Below, piece by piece: positions 6,334 through 13,359 of a stretch of DNA of 64,000 bases (positions within the stretch are counted from its first letter, which is position 1; every line of letters starts with the position of its first letter). The notes beneath the pieces were generated by a model. The model saw nothing but the letters and a program-made list of their open reading frames with translations, did no database searches and was not told the origin of the DNA. This stretch comes from Methylobacterium sp. J-067 (GTDB taxonomy: Bacteria > Pseudomonadota > Alphaproteobacteria > Rhizobiales > Beijerinckiaceae). The stretch is taken from contig NZ_JAKSXZ010000058.1 of the NCBI RefSeq assembly GCF_022829465.1, forward strand, positions 1 to 64,000, given 5' to 3'. Made by a program: the position numbers and the translations under genes.

Positions 6334-8310
6334 GTGGCCAACGAATGGATCGCATCCTTCGCCGTCGCCTTGGGCTTTGAGGTCAACAAGGCGTCTGAGA
6401 CGGCCGCGAAGAAGTCCGTCGCCGATTATGAGCGCGCCGTCCGCGAGGCGGAAAAGCGGATCGAAGATGCCCGTTGGGAAGGCGCTAAGACAGAGGAGGA
6501 GATCGCGAAGCTGACGCGCGAGACGCGCCTCAAGGAGGCTCGCGCCTCCCTCGCCGAAGCGCAGGAGCGCGAGAAGTCTGAGAAAGAGACAGCCCGCAAG
6601 CGCGAGGAGCGGCACAAGGAGTTCATCGCTGGATGGAACAAGGCGGCTCTCGCCGCGACTGCGGCAGCTACAGCGATTAGTTATGCAGTCGGCCGTGTCG
6701 CAAGCGCCTTCGACAACCTTGGCTTCGTGTCGCAGCGGACGGGGGCTTCGGTTCAGAGCCTCAATTCCCTTGGCTATGCCTTCAAGCAGACGGGCGGCTC
6801 GGCCCAGCAGGCCATCGGCGCTGTTGAAAAGTTCGCGCAGGCTATGCGGACCAATCCCGGCCTGAAAGGCTTCGTGCAGCAGCTTGGGGTCAATACGTCC
6901 AAGGATATGGGCGACCAGTACCTCGACACCGTGGCCGCGTTGGCCCGCGAGCCCTATGTCGTGGGGCACCAGCATGCCGGAATGCTCGGCATTAGCGAGG
7001 AAGATTTTAAGCTCGTCTCGGATCACCTTCAGCAAATCCGCGAGTATCGCACCGAGTACAATCGTACCACTCAATCGCTCGGCGTGGACTCCCAGAAGGC
7101 AACGGAAGCGTCGCAATCATTCTGGCGTTCATTGACGAAGTTGCAGGCCACCGCGTCGGCACTCAGCGACAAGCTGATGGTGAGCCTTGCGCCCGCCCTG
7201 GAAGCTATCGTGAGGCGGTTCAACGATTGGGTGGCCGCACACCCGGAGCAGGTCCAGAAGATCCTAGACGACATCACGAAGGGCCTCGTCCTGATCGCAA
7301 CTAAATTCGCCGAGTTCACCGACTGGATGGTGGGTGAAGGTGGCAACGAGCTTATCAAGCGATGGGACGACTTCGCGAAACGCGTCGAGCGTGTCGCGAA
7401 AGGTATTGAGACAATTTCGAAGGTTGCGGGGTTTCTGCTCGGCAACAGTGGTGTGCGAGAATATGGGGGCGTCCACGGCGATGCCAGCAGGACAGCCGTG
7501 ATCCTGAACGACATGACCGCACAACGCTATGCCGGTGAAGCCGAAAGTCCCGGCTTGTTTCGCCGTGGCGTCAATGCGGTGAGACGAGCGTTTGGAGGAG
7601 GCTCAGCGGCGGCCGCGCAAGGCGGGAACGACACCGCGCCTCAAACCTTTTCGGGCGTACCTCCGACCAGCGATGCAAACAGTCTGACCGCTCTGTACGA
7701 GCGAGAGGCCCGTCGAGCCGGAATTGATGTCCGCATCATGCATGGCATCCGCCGGGGCGAGAGCGGACACCGCAACAATTACGACGTGGTAGACAATGCC
7801 CGCGAGTCGTCGTGGGGGCCATTCCAGCTTAACCGAAGGCGCGGCCTCGGCGTTCAGTTCGAGAAGGAAACTGGCCTCGATGTCCGTGATCCGCGCACGA
7901 TCCCCGCGCAGGTTCGTTGGGTGGCGGAAGGGTTGAAGAAGAACGGGCGCCGCTGGCTTAGTAACTGGATGGGCTATCGCGGCGATGCCGATGCAGATCC
8001 GCGCTGGGGCAACTCAGGATACAGGCCGGTCCATACCCCCCCGCCGGTACCCGCTCCGACCTCGCTCCGCACGCCCGGCAACTTCGACCCGAACCACATC
8101 GACCCTGCGAACCTGATGCAGCCGGCTCCCTCGGCCGCTAGCCCAACCACGAACAACAATACGAACAGCCGGTCGGTGTCCCAGAACATCACCAACAACG
8201 TGAATGTGCAGACGGCGGGCGATCCCCGAACTGCTTCACGCTTGATGGAAGGGACGCTCGGCCGAGTCCATAGCCTTGCTCTGGCGAACGCTCAGAGTGC
8301 GGTGGTCTAA
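6334..8310 (+). CDS. Phage tape measure protein with lysozyme-like domain
   Basis: A 658-residue protein. I choose GTG 6334 because GAGAGG lies 6 bases before it and an upstream in-frame ATG would overlap the previous gene. Order: N-terminal charged coiled coil (about 20-110), a hydrophobic Ala-rich segment (about 108-125), a tape-measure-type core (FVSQRTGASVQSLNSLGYAF), another hydrophobic helix (about 385), and a lysozyme or transglycosylase-like domain at about 450-560 with a likely catalytic Glu in RRGESGHRNN and the substrate-groove motif SSWGPFQLN. The C-terminus is Asn/Thr-rich. It sets tail length and probably opens peptidoglycan during DNA entry. It is short for a tape measure, and no tail genes follow it. 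Confidence 0.85.
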   Translation: MANEWIASFAVALGFEVNKASETAAKKSVADYERAVREAEKRIEDARWEGAKTEEEIAKLTRETRLKEARASLAEAQEREKSEKETARKREERHKEFIAGWNKAALAATAAATAISYAVGRVASAFDNLGFVSQRTGASVQSLNSLGYAFKQTGGSAQQAIGAVEKFAQAMRTNPGLKGFVQQLGVNTSKDMGDQYLDTVAALAREPYVVGHQHAGMLGISEEDFKLVSDHLQQIREYRTEYNRTTQSLGVDSQKATEASQSFWRSLTKLQATASALSDKLMVSLAPALEAIVRRFNDWVAAHPEQVQKILDDITKGLVLIATKFAEFTDWMVGEGGNELIKRWDDFAKRVERVAKGIETISKVAGFLLGNSGVREYGGVHGDASRTAVILNDMTAQRYAGEAESPGLFRRGVNAVRRAFGGGSAAAAQGGNDTAPQTFSGVPPTSDANSLTALYEREARRAGIDVRIMHGIRRGESGHRNNYDVVDNARESSWGPFQLNRRRGLGVQFEKETGLDVRDPRTIPAQVRWVAEGLKKNGRRWLSNWMGYRGDADADPRWGNSGYRPVHTPPPVPAPTSLRTPGNFDPNHIDPANLMQPAPSAASPTTNNNTNSRSVSQNITNNVNVQTAGDPRTASRLMEGTLGRVHSLALANAQSAVV

Positions 8311-8434
8311 TAAAAAGGGCCGCCGATCTGTAGGCTCCGTCTCGGCCGTGACGCGCGGCATCGGTTAGGCGCACGACATGAGCTTGTGAAACGTCCAGAC
8401 CACGATCCGATAGCAGGCCTTAGGCCATACTGGT

Positions 8435-8845
8435 TCATCGTAGCAGATCGAGAGTCGCTTGATTTACTTTGTCTATCGATGAGGATGCATTCAAATTCAA
8501 TTCGTACGACCGGATCATTTCCTGAAGCTTTGAGGACTCAACGGTCATATCTATGTTCGGAAGCTTCACAATGCCTTTAGAGTCTGCAACGGCATTGCTT
8601 GGATCGTAAACGCTGCGAAACTCAGCGGTATCTCTAGCTACGCGGCCGACCGGATTTTCATCACTGTCAGGCAAGATGGGGTTGAAGATAGCTATCTTTC
8701 GGCCATAGGGATCACCGCCCGGCGTCTTCGCAGTAGAGTTGGCATTGGCGATATTCTCGGAAAGAACACGCATATGCCCGGTCTGCATTCGTCGTCCTGC
8801 TGCTAGCAGTCCCGATGCTGACTTCAGGGGGTCCATTGCTGACAT
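8435..8845 (-). CDS. flgC: Orphan flagellar basal-body rod protein FlgC
   Basis: A 136-residue protein of normal FlgC length (about 134-138). It has the N-terminal rod motif LSENIANANST, the FlgC-specific central signature YDPSNAVADSKGIVKLPNID and the C-terminal helix MIRSYELNLNASSSIDKVN that packs against it in the rod. FlgC is a proximal rod subunit of the flagellar drive shaft, exported by the flagellar type III system. No other flagellar gene is near: it lies between a phage tape measure gene and small unknown genes, and its base composition is visibly lower in GC than the chromosome. The gene appears intact. The start could also be the Met 3 codons later. Confidence 0.9.
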   Translation of the reverse strand: MSAMDPLKSASGLLAAGRRMQTGHMRVLSENIANANSTAKTPGGDPYGRKIAIFNPILPDSDENPVGRVARDTAEFRSVYDPSNAVADSKGIVKLPNIDMTVESSKLQEMIRSYELNLNASSSIDKVNQATLDLLR

Positions 8846-8887
8846 TGTTCGGGCCGGGTGGAGGACGTTGTGATGTGTGAACGCACG

Positions 8888-8916
8888 CTTAATTTTTACG
8901 GTTAACAGAACGTCAA
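8888..8916 (-). promoter_or_regulatory. Candidate sigma-70 promoter for orphan flgC
   Basis: On the minus strand TTGACG (8916-8911) and ATTAAG (8893-8888) are separated by 17 bases, about 45 bases before the flgC start. The -35 is a good match, the -10 is moderate. The rest of the 288-base gap 8846-9133 holds no convincing gene. Confidence 0.4.
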
Positions 8917-9133
8917 CGAACTGCTCGCTGACAGGGGTAAAGGGAGCTTGGTAGCGTTATCGTGACCGAGCGTTGGTTTGCCGGGCGGATGGCGATGTCA
9001 ACGCGATGTCGCTGCGGAATGTCTCGGCGGCGGTGCGGTGACGGACTCGAATGCCCTACCCATCTAAGACCTGAGCGGGGGGCGAACCCTCGTTCAGCAG
9101 CCCTACATTTCTGCCAACGACGGGGAGCGTGTC

Positions 9134-9325
9134 GTGTTCACGGTGAAGGGGATCGATCCGAAAGGCCGGGCTATGACCTTTGCCTGCGGGACGGACGAGC
9201 AGGCGATGGAGAAGACATGGGAGCTGCAACGACGCGGCTTCCGAGAGGTCGTAGTCTTGGACCCCAAGGGTAAGGAGTTGTCGGCTCCGGCCTTTGAGCG
9301 ATCCCTGGATATCGACTGGGACTAG
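9134..9325 (+). CDS. Small hypothetical protein
   Basis: A 63-residue protein from GTG 9134 with a purine-rich GGGGAG about 9 bases upstream. The sequence (FTVKGIDPKGRAMTFACGTD ... ELQRRGFREVVVLDPKG) reads as one small alpha/beta domain: two strands, a helix, a strand. No family recognised. A longer overlapping frame starting at 8962 has shadow-type composition and is rejected. Confidence 0.5.
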   Translation: MFTVKGIDPKGRAMTFACGTDEQAMEKTWELQRRGFREVVVLDPKGKELSAPAFERSLDIDWD

Positions 9326-9425
9326 CTATGAGTTACCCGTGAGCGGCTTCGGACGTTTTGTTGATGTTGCACCGGATTGGGCAGATAGGGATCCGATATA
9401 GAGAGGCTACTCGTGTGGCCGATGA

Positions 9426-10028
9426 CTAATTCGACGACCAGCACACATCCTGCTCGCCAAGATCCCGAACAGTGCCCCTTTGGAAGGCGCTTCCGGTCCA
9501 TACGATTTCTTCTGACTTGCAGCGTTCGTTTGAGATGTAGCGCGTGGAGATGAGACGGCTATCTACCTGATACTTGAGATCAAGCGACATCTGATCCTCT
9601 CCCCCAAGTGGGGAGTCGAATACCCGTCCCGTTCGCACGTCAACCACTGGCACGAAGACGCATCCGCCTCCGCAACCAATCGGCACAAGCGCCAAGTAGC
9701 CCGCGAAATTCGGACCTGCTTTCGTACCGGCCAATATGCGGGTTCTATAGTTCGCGTGCTGACGGTCGCGCCCTCGGAAGTCAGGTAGGCCAATGGTGCC
9801 ACGGTACGGCTCAACGGCGTAGGCTTTGAAGTCAGGAGCCTTCACCTTCGCCGTGACAGGCGGAGCCACGGGGGGCTTCTTCGCCGCAGGTTTAGACACG
9901 TCATCGAAGCATCGCAGGCGGAGCAACGAGTCCGTCACGTCCCGGCAGGCAGCGATGTCCGCTGGACTCTGAGCCTTCGCCGCCACGGCAGCGACGATGA
10001 GACCGAGGGCGGCGATGGCGTAGCGCAT
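9426..10028 (-). CDS. Secreted hypothetical protein
   Basis: A 200-residue protein starting at the ATG at 10028, where a clean signal peptide begins (MRYAIAALGLIVAAVAAKAQ, cleavage expected after AKA). The mature part opens with DIAACRDVTDSLLRLRCFDD, a short two-cysteine helical motif common in exported proteins of this order, followed by a Pro/Ala linker and a beta-rich domain (LVPIGCGGGCVFVPVVDVRT) that looks conserved in hypothetical proteins of Hyphomicrobiales. Probably periplasmic; function unknown. It may be island cargo or a chromosomal gene carried in. Confidence 0.65.
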   Translation of the reverse strand: MRYAIAALGLIVAAVAAKAQSPADIAACRDVTDSLLRLRCFDDVSKPAAKKPPVAPPVTAKVKAPDFKAYAVEPYRGTIGLPDFRGRDRQHANYRTRILAGTKAGPNFAGYLALVPIGCGGGCVFVPVVDVRTGRVFDSPLGGEDQMSLDLKYQVDSRLISTRYISNERCKSEEIVWTGSAFQRGTVRDLGEQDVCWSSN

Positions 10029-10126
10029 CGCGACAGGATAAGTGCCGAGTGTGTGATGTCGAGATGGTACACGCATGAAAGCCGCACTGCCTTGCCGGGC
10101 GCGGGGTGTTCCTACAATCTGCCGTT

Positions 10127-10495
10127 ATGCGACCACAGTCCTTCAACGATTGGTGCTCAGCCATTGCGGCGGCAACGGCTCCAGCAGCTCTGATTATTTC
10201 ATCGCTGGCATGGATTTATCCCAAGCAACCGGCCGCTTTTAAAATGAAGACTGATAAGATTTATGATGATGAAAAGATAATAGGAAGAGTAAGTGCATTT
10301 AGAATTGATCCGGTACTGTCAGGTCAATACGCCATGAGAGTAATAAGCAAGAGAAAGATTTTACTCGGGGATGTGATCGGATTTCACGATACGCATTGCA
10401 TCATTATAGATTTGCAAAACGAAACCGAGATGCCCGCACCTCAAATAGGCTCTTATCTTTACGATGCGGCTCACTGCCGCATCCTGAGTGGCTAG
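10127..10495 (+). CDS. AT-rich hypothetical protein with one hydrophobic segment
   Basis: A 122-residue open frame from ATG 10127 (an ATG 7 codons earlier is possible). Residues 10-30 (AIAAATAPAALIISSLAWIY) form a likely membrane anchor; the rest is a beta-rich domain (ISKRKILLGDVIGFHDTHCI). Base composition from about 10230 is far lower in GC than anything else in the window, pointing to recent transfer. No family recognised. Confidence 0.45.
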   Translation: MRPQSFNDWCSAIAAATAPAALIISSLAWIYPKQPAAFKMKTDKIYDDEKIIGRVSAFRIDPVLSGQYAMRVISKRKILLGDVIGFHDTHCIIIDLQNETEMPAPQIGSYLYDAAHCRILSG

Positions 10496-10569
10496 TGGCA
10501 ACGCGCATCGCATGAGCTGACCTTGCATGTCTCTCCGGGACAGTTCGGGCTTGCCCCAACGTCCTCAAT

Positions 10570-11376
10570 TCAGCCTTCCAGCTGCGCGATAGGGTCTAAA
10601 TATGGGAAAGGACGCCGAAGATCGCGCCGAAAGCGGATCGACGACGGAGGTAGTACGCTGAGCATTGCTGGCCGCACTTGGCAACAAACAGCAAAGCTTT
10701 CTCGAAACCCACCGTAATGTATACTCTCCCCGGTATCGGCAACGTAGATGCTTTGATAGGCGAACTGACCTGCGCTAGTCATAATACCTTGACGCATAAC
10801 TTCTTTCGCTTGGAAAGTAGCTAACATTCTGCGCACATGCCGGTTCGTCATCTGATGATAGTTTGTTGTGCCCATGACCCATATGGGAACATCTGCTGGG
10901 ACAATCTCACCGCTGACGTGCCAATGCATTGCGAGCGCAAATTTTAACGCGAACTGTTCAAGTACTGCCCTAGTAATTGGTCCAACGTTTACCGTAACCA
11001 TGTCGGTCGGAACTATTAGTCCCTGTGCATTGCGAATATATCGCAGCCGTTCTTTGAATTTGAATTCCCTGGTTAGCTCGGGATAGCGCGCCATCGCTCG
11101 CGACAAGCGTTCGAATTCGGGCGACACGCTCTCTTGAAAGCCGCCGTAGTAGAGCCGTGAGAACCATGAGATTATGGCATCGTTATCCCGCGTAAGCTCG
11201 TTGCATTCCTTGCAAGCAGGAAAAACGAGCCCATCGGGTCTTTGCTTGTTCTCAAAGACCATGCGCGGCGGCATGTGATCCACCGTGAGGGCGGGCGCCA
11301 CGCCGCAATAGATGCACGTCATTTCCCCCGACCTGAGGGCAGAATGCATTTGCCGGTTGAATTTTGCCTGACCCAT
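10570..11376 (-). CDS. HNH-like zinc-ribbon protein
   Basis: A 268-residue protein; I take the Met at 11376 because the frame before it is a shadow of the neighbouring gene. The N-terminal 70 residues have the HNH/His-Me finger layout: CIYCG (Cys21, Cys24), a DH pair (TVDHMPPR, 33-34) and ACKECN (Cys55, Cys58). The remaining ~200 residues are a helical and beta domain without known motifs. HNH proteins of this type are nucleases or nuclease-like proteins often found in defence or mobile-element loci. The third HNH histidine/asparagine is not clear (N59 or N65 are candidates), so activity is uncertain. Confidence 0.6.
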   Translation of the reverse strand: MGQAKFNRQMHSALRSGEMTCIYCGVAPALTVDHMPPRMVFENKQRPDGLVFPACKECNELTRDNDAIISWFSRLYYGGFQESVSPEFERLSRAMARYPELTREFKFKERLRYIRNAQGLIVPTDMVTVNVGPITRAVLEQFALKFALAMHWHVSGEIVPADVPIWVMGTTNYHQMTNRHVRRMLATFQAKEVMRQGIMTSAGQFAYQSIYVADTGESIHYGGFRESFAVCCQVRPAMLSVLPPSSIRFRRDLRRPFPYLDPIAQLEG

Positions 11377-11390
11377 ATTCGACGCGAAGG

Positions 11391-11624
11391 TTAGTTCGCT
11401 CTCTCCGGATCCTCGCTGCGCCGAACATAACCTTGGCCTGTCAGCCAATCCGTGAGGGCGTAGCGGATTGCTTCCGGACGCGAAGGCTTCGGATCGGGCT
11501 GAGCAGCGATCCACGCGTCGAGCGGCACAACCTGCGCCGGTTGCAATCTAACCTGCACAGGTATGCCGACACCGGTAGCCGGTCGGCCGCGAGATTTTTT
11601 GGATGCAGGAATTGACGGCCGCAT
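11391..11624 (-). CDS. Ribbon-helix-helix-like small protein
   Basis: A 77-residue protein from ATG 11624. A basic tail (SKKSRGRPATG) precedes a strand PVQVRLQP and two helices (VVPLDAWIAAQP, SRPEAIRYALTDWLTGQG), the classic ribbon-helix-helix fold of small DNA-binding repressors such as antitoxins; the SRPEAIR segment is the typical start of its second helix. It lies 14 bases upstream of the HNH-like gene on the same strand and may be co-transcribed with and control it. Confidence 0.6.
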   Translation of the reverse strand: MRPSIPASKKSRGRPATGVGIPVQVRLQPAQVVPLDAWIAAQPDPKPSRPEAIRYALTDWLTGQGYVRRSEDPERAN

Positions 11625-11711
11625 AATTTGATGCAACCATAAAATACGAGCTGAGGCAAGGCTGCAACCTAACCTCAGCTCTGACCACCAACCGCACTCG
11701 GAGTGCTGTTC

Positions 11712-11951
11712 ATGGCTATCCACCACCTTACACCGCCCGTTCGCGGCGGTGAACGCCCGCGCTTGCCTTCCGCACAGCGTGGCCCCGTCACCATCGCCCT
11801 CGCGGCCATGCAAGCCGCCGATCCCGACCGCCAGCGCATTGGCGAGTTGCGCCGCCGGATCGCCGAGCGGATCGAGGCCGACATCGCCTTGCTCGACGTG
11901 CTGGATGGCGACAACGCGTTCTACAACGTGCAGCCGCGGGGGAGGCGCTAA
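11712..11951 (+). CDS. Small hypothetical protein, first of an overlapping chain
   Basis: A 79-residue protein from ATG 11712 (an ATG 3 codons earlier is possible). A Pro/Arg-rich N-terminus is followed by a helical segment (RIGELRRRIAERIEADIALL). Its stop overlaps the next start by one base, so the two are probably co-translated. It resembles small proteins that I associate with Methylobacterium genomes and their phages; function unknown. Confidence 0.55.
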   Translation: MAIHHLTPPVRGGERPRLPSAQRGPVTIALAAMQAADPDRQRIGELRRRIAERIEADIALLDVLDGDNAFYNVQPRGRR

Positions 11952-12382
11952 TGGGTGCCTCGACCCGTCGCACCGCCCTCGGCGCACTCGCTGCGGCACC
12001 GCTTGCCGGACTTCCGTTGAAGGGTGTTGGCATCCGCTTGCCGCCCGACGTCTCGCCCGAGCTTACTGCTCTCATCGCTGAGCATGACCGGACGAACGCC
12101 TTGCTCAACGCCTACTTGGACGACGAAAACTGTGAGTACCTCGTCCACGCTGAGTATGTAGGTACTGCTGGCGCGATGAGGGTGAAGGTGCTCGCGTTTC
12201 CATCGCGTAACCTATCGGACATTCTGGCGAAAGCGGCGTGCGTGCTCCGCTTGCGGCCTGTAGAGGACTTGCAAGCAGAAGTAGACCTTAAGTCGAAATC
12301 GGAGCACGTTTATTTGAACGATATGTCCAACGGGCTGCTGCTCGAATTGCATCACTTGATGGAGGGCACGCTATGCGCCTGA
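11951..12382 (+). CDS. Hypothetical protein with Tat-like N-terminus
   Basis: A 143-residue protein. The N-terminus MGASTRRTALGALAAAPLAG has paired arginines and a short hydrophobic stretch like a twin-arginine signal, though the usual 'F-L-K' after RR is lacking. The rest is an alpha/beta domain with LTALIAEHDRTNALLNAYLD, reminiscent of small proteins often linked to phage-derived islands. It overlaps the previous gene by 1 base and the next by 10. Confidence 0.55.
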   Translation: MGASTRRTALGALAAAPLAGLPLKGVGIRLPPDVSPELTALIAEHDRTNALLNAYLDDENCEYLVHAEYVGTAGAMRVKVLAFPSRNLSDILAKAACVLRLRPVEDLQAEVDLKSKSEHVYLNDMSNGLLLELHHLMEGTLCA

Positions 12383-12543
12383 TCCTCTCCGTCCTTGCTG
12401 TCGCGCAGATCCGGCTCGCCCGGCACGACCTTATGCGATCCGACCTGCTGTTGCGGGACGCAGATGAAGCCTTCGCCCGATCCAGGCGTCGGGTGGATCT
12501 CGCCAACGATCTCGTCCGGCGAGCAGGGTTCGGGCAGCGGTAG
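12373..12543 (+). CDS. Very small helical protein, third of the chain
   Basis: A 56-residue frame starting at ATG 12373, 10 bases before the end of the previous gene. It is a single amphipathic helical design (RLILSVLAVAQIRLARHD, then LLLRDADEAFARSRRRVDLA) with the regular spacing of Leu and Ala expected of a real peptide. The overlap with the previous gene supports coupling. It is antisense to a longer open frame that has poor composition. Function unknown. Confidence 0.45.
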   Translation: MRLILSVLAVAQIRLARHDLMRSDLLLRDADEAFARSRRRVDLANDLVRRAGFGQR

Positions 12544-12814
12544 CGCCATAATCGAGAAGGGCATCCACGCCCGCCCAGCAATCGACCAAGAAGGATAGGT
12601 AGGCGTGGAGGCCGACCGAAGTCGACTGTTCGAACCTACGCTCCGGTGCATTGGCGATCTCTAACCTATGCAACTGCACCGCACGAACGTCGCTAGCGCA
12701 TCCGGTGGCGAAAAGCGGCTAGCATTTCTGGGACCACAGGTTGCTCGGGCTTGCGACTTAGGGGAAGGGCGCGCGTTGGCCGTCGATAGCCTCACCTACG
12801 CAGCGGAGCGAGCA

Positions 12815-13063
12815 ATGAACGCGAACGATCCCGAACCCGTGGACGACTTCACCCGCCTGCACGCGAAAATGTCGGCATTGGAGATCGTGCTGGGCGTCCT
12901 GATCGGCCGCTTGTCTGAGGAGAACCCTGAAATTCGGGAGGACGTGAAGCGCGACGTCGCCGTGATCCTCGGCGATCTTCCAATCGATGGGCCGAGCGAA
13001 GAGCTGATTGCCGCCGAGGTGAAGCGGGCAGTGGACGTGCTGACTAGCGTCTCGATTGGGTGA
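12815..13063 (+). CDS. Small hypothetical protein at the island's right end
   Basis: An 82-residue acidic, helical protein from ATG 12815, preceded by GGAGCG at 6 bases. The sequence (FTRLHAKMSALEIVLGVLIG followed by a second acidic helical half) suggests a small helical-bundle protein. The in-frame region upstream is unlikely to be coding. It is the last gene before the tRNA-Thr attachment region. The 271-base gap before it (12544-12814) holds nothing I can support. Confidence 0.5.
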   Translation: MNANDPEPVDDFTRLHAKMSALEIVLGVLIGRLSEENPEIREDVKRDVAVILGDLPIDGPSEELIAAEVKRAVDVLTSVSIG

Positions 13064-13120
13064 GGCAGTTGCGGTCACCGGGCGCCTTGCGGATCCCACA
13101 GCACACGACCGCGAGCGCCC

Positions 13121-13143
13121 GGCGTTACCCAAGGCGTTACCCA
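13121..13143. repeat. Two direct copies of GGCGTTACCCA near the island end
   Basis: GGCGTTACCCA occurs at 13121-13131 and 13133-13143, a 12-base period, 39 bases from the tRNA-Thr 3' end. Paired short direct repeats beside an attachment site can be arm-type integrase or excisionase sites; here that is only a suggestion. Confidence 0.4.
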
Positions 13144-13181
13144 GGAGACTTTTTAGAAACTCGAAATCCGAGCTAAGTAAC

Positions 13182-13256
13182 TGGTGCTGCGAGACAGGAT
13201 TGAACTGTCGACCTCTTCATTACCAATGAAGTGCTCTACCACTGAGCTACCGCAGC
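13182..13256 (-). tRNA. tRNA-Thr (anticodon GGT)
   Basis: A complete cloverleaf with encoded CCA. On the minus strand the acceptor stem GCTGCGG pairs with the 3' strand ending TCGCAGC, followed by discriminator A and CCA (13184-13182). The anticodon arm CTTCA-TTGGTAA-TGAAG gives GGT (threonine), and the T arm is GACAG-TTCAATC-CTGTC. The 3' end faces the phage-derived island, so this gene is the likely attachment site. Confidence 0.97.
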
Positions 13257-13359
13257 ATCTGGCATCCCCTCGGGGATACGGGGCGGGTCGGGGGCCGTTG
13301 GGCCGTGACGTCCGCGCGAGAGGGGCCATACCGGATCGAAACGGGCTTGGCAACGCCAG

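Larger units (their letters stand above)
1..13181. mobile_element. Integrated prophage-derived island next to tRNA-Thr
   Basis: A block of phage and unknown genes that ends 1 base before the 3' end of a tRNA-Thr gene, the usual geometry of tyrosine-recombinase elements that integrate into tRNA 3' ends. The left boundary, and any integrase and second att copy, lie outside the window. Phage genes (terminase, neck, tail chaperone, tape measure) occupy the left 8.3 kb; the right part has several AT-richer genes (for example around 10130-10500) unlike the GC-rich chromosome to the right. Portal, capsid protease, major capsid, baseplate, fibre and lysis genes are absent. The extent is inferred from gene content and the tRNA position. 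Confidence 0.7.

Noticed and set aside
5874-6334. Programmed frameshift in the tail-chaperone-like gene
   Set aside because: No X-XXY-YYZ slippery heptamer near the 3' end, and the downstream frame is already used by the tape measure gene's own start.
1-8310. Gene transfer agent cluster
   Set aside because: The order and content do not match an alphaproteobacterial GTA: portal, protease, capsid and the tail/baseplate set are absent, and the region adjoins a replication gene and a tRNA.
12352-12651. A 99-codon minus-strand frame opposite the smallest of the three overlapping island genes
   Set aside because: Pro/Ser-rich composition and no overlap logic; the plus-strand 56-residue frame fits the gene chain better.
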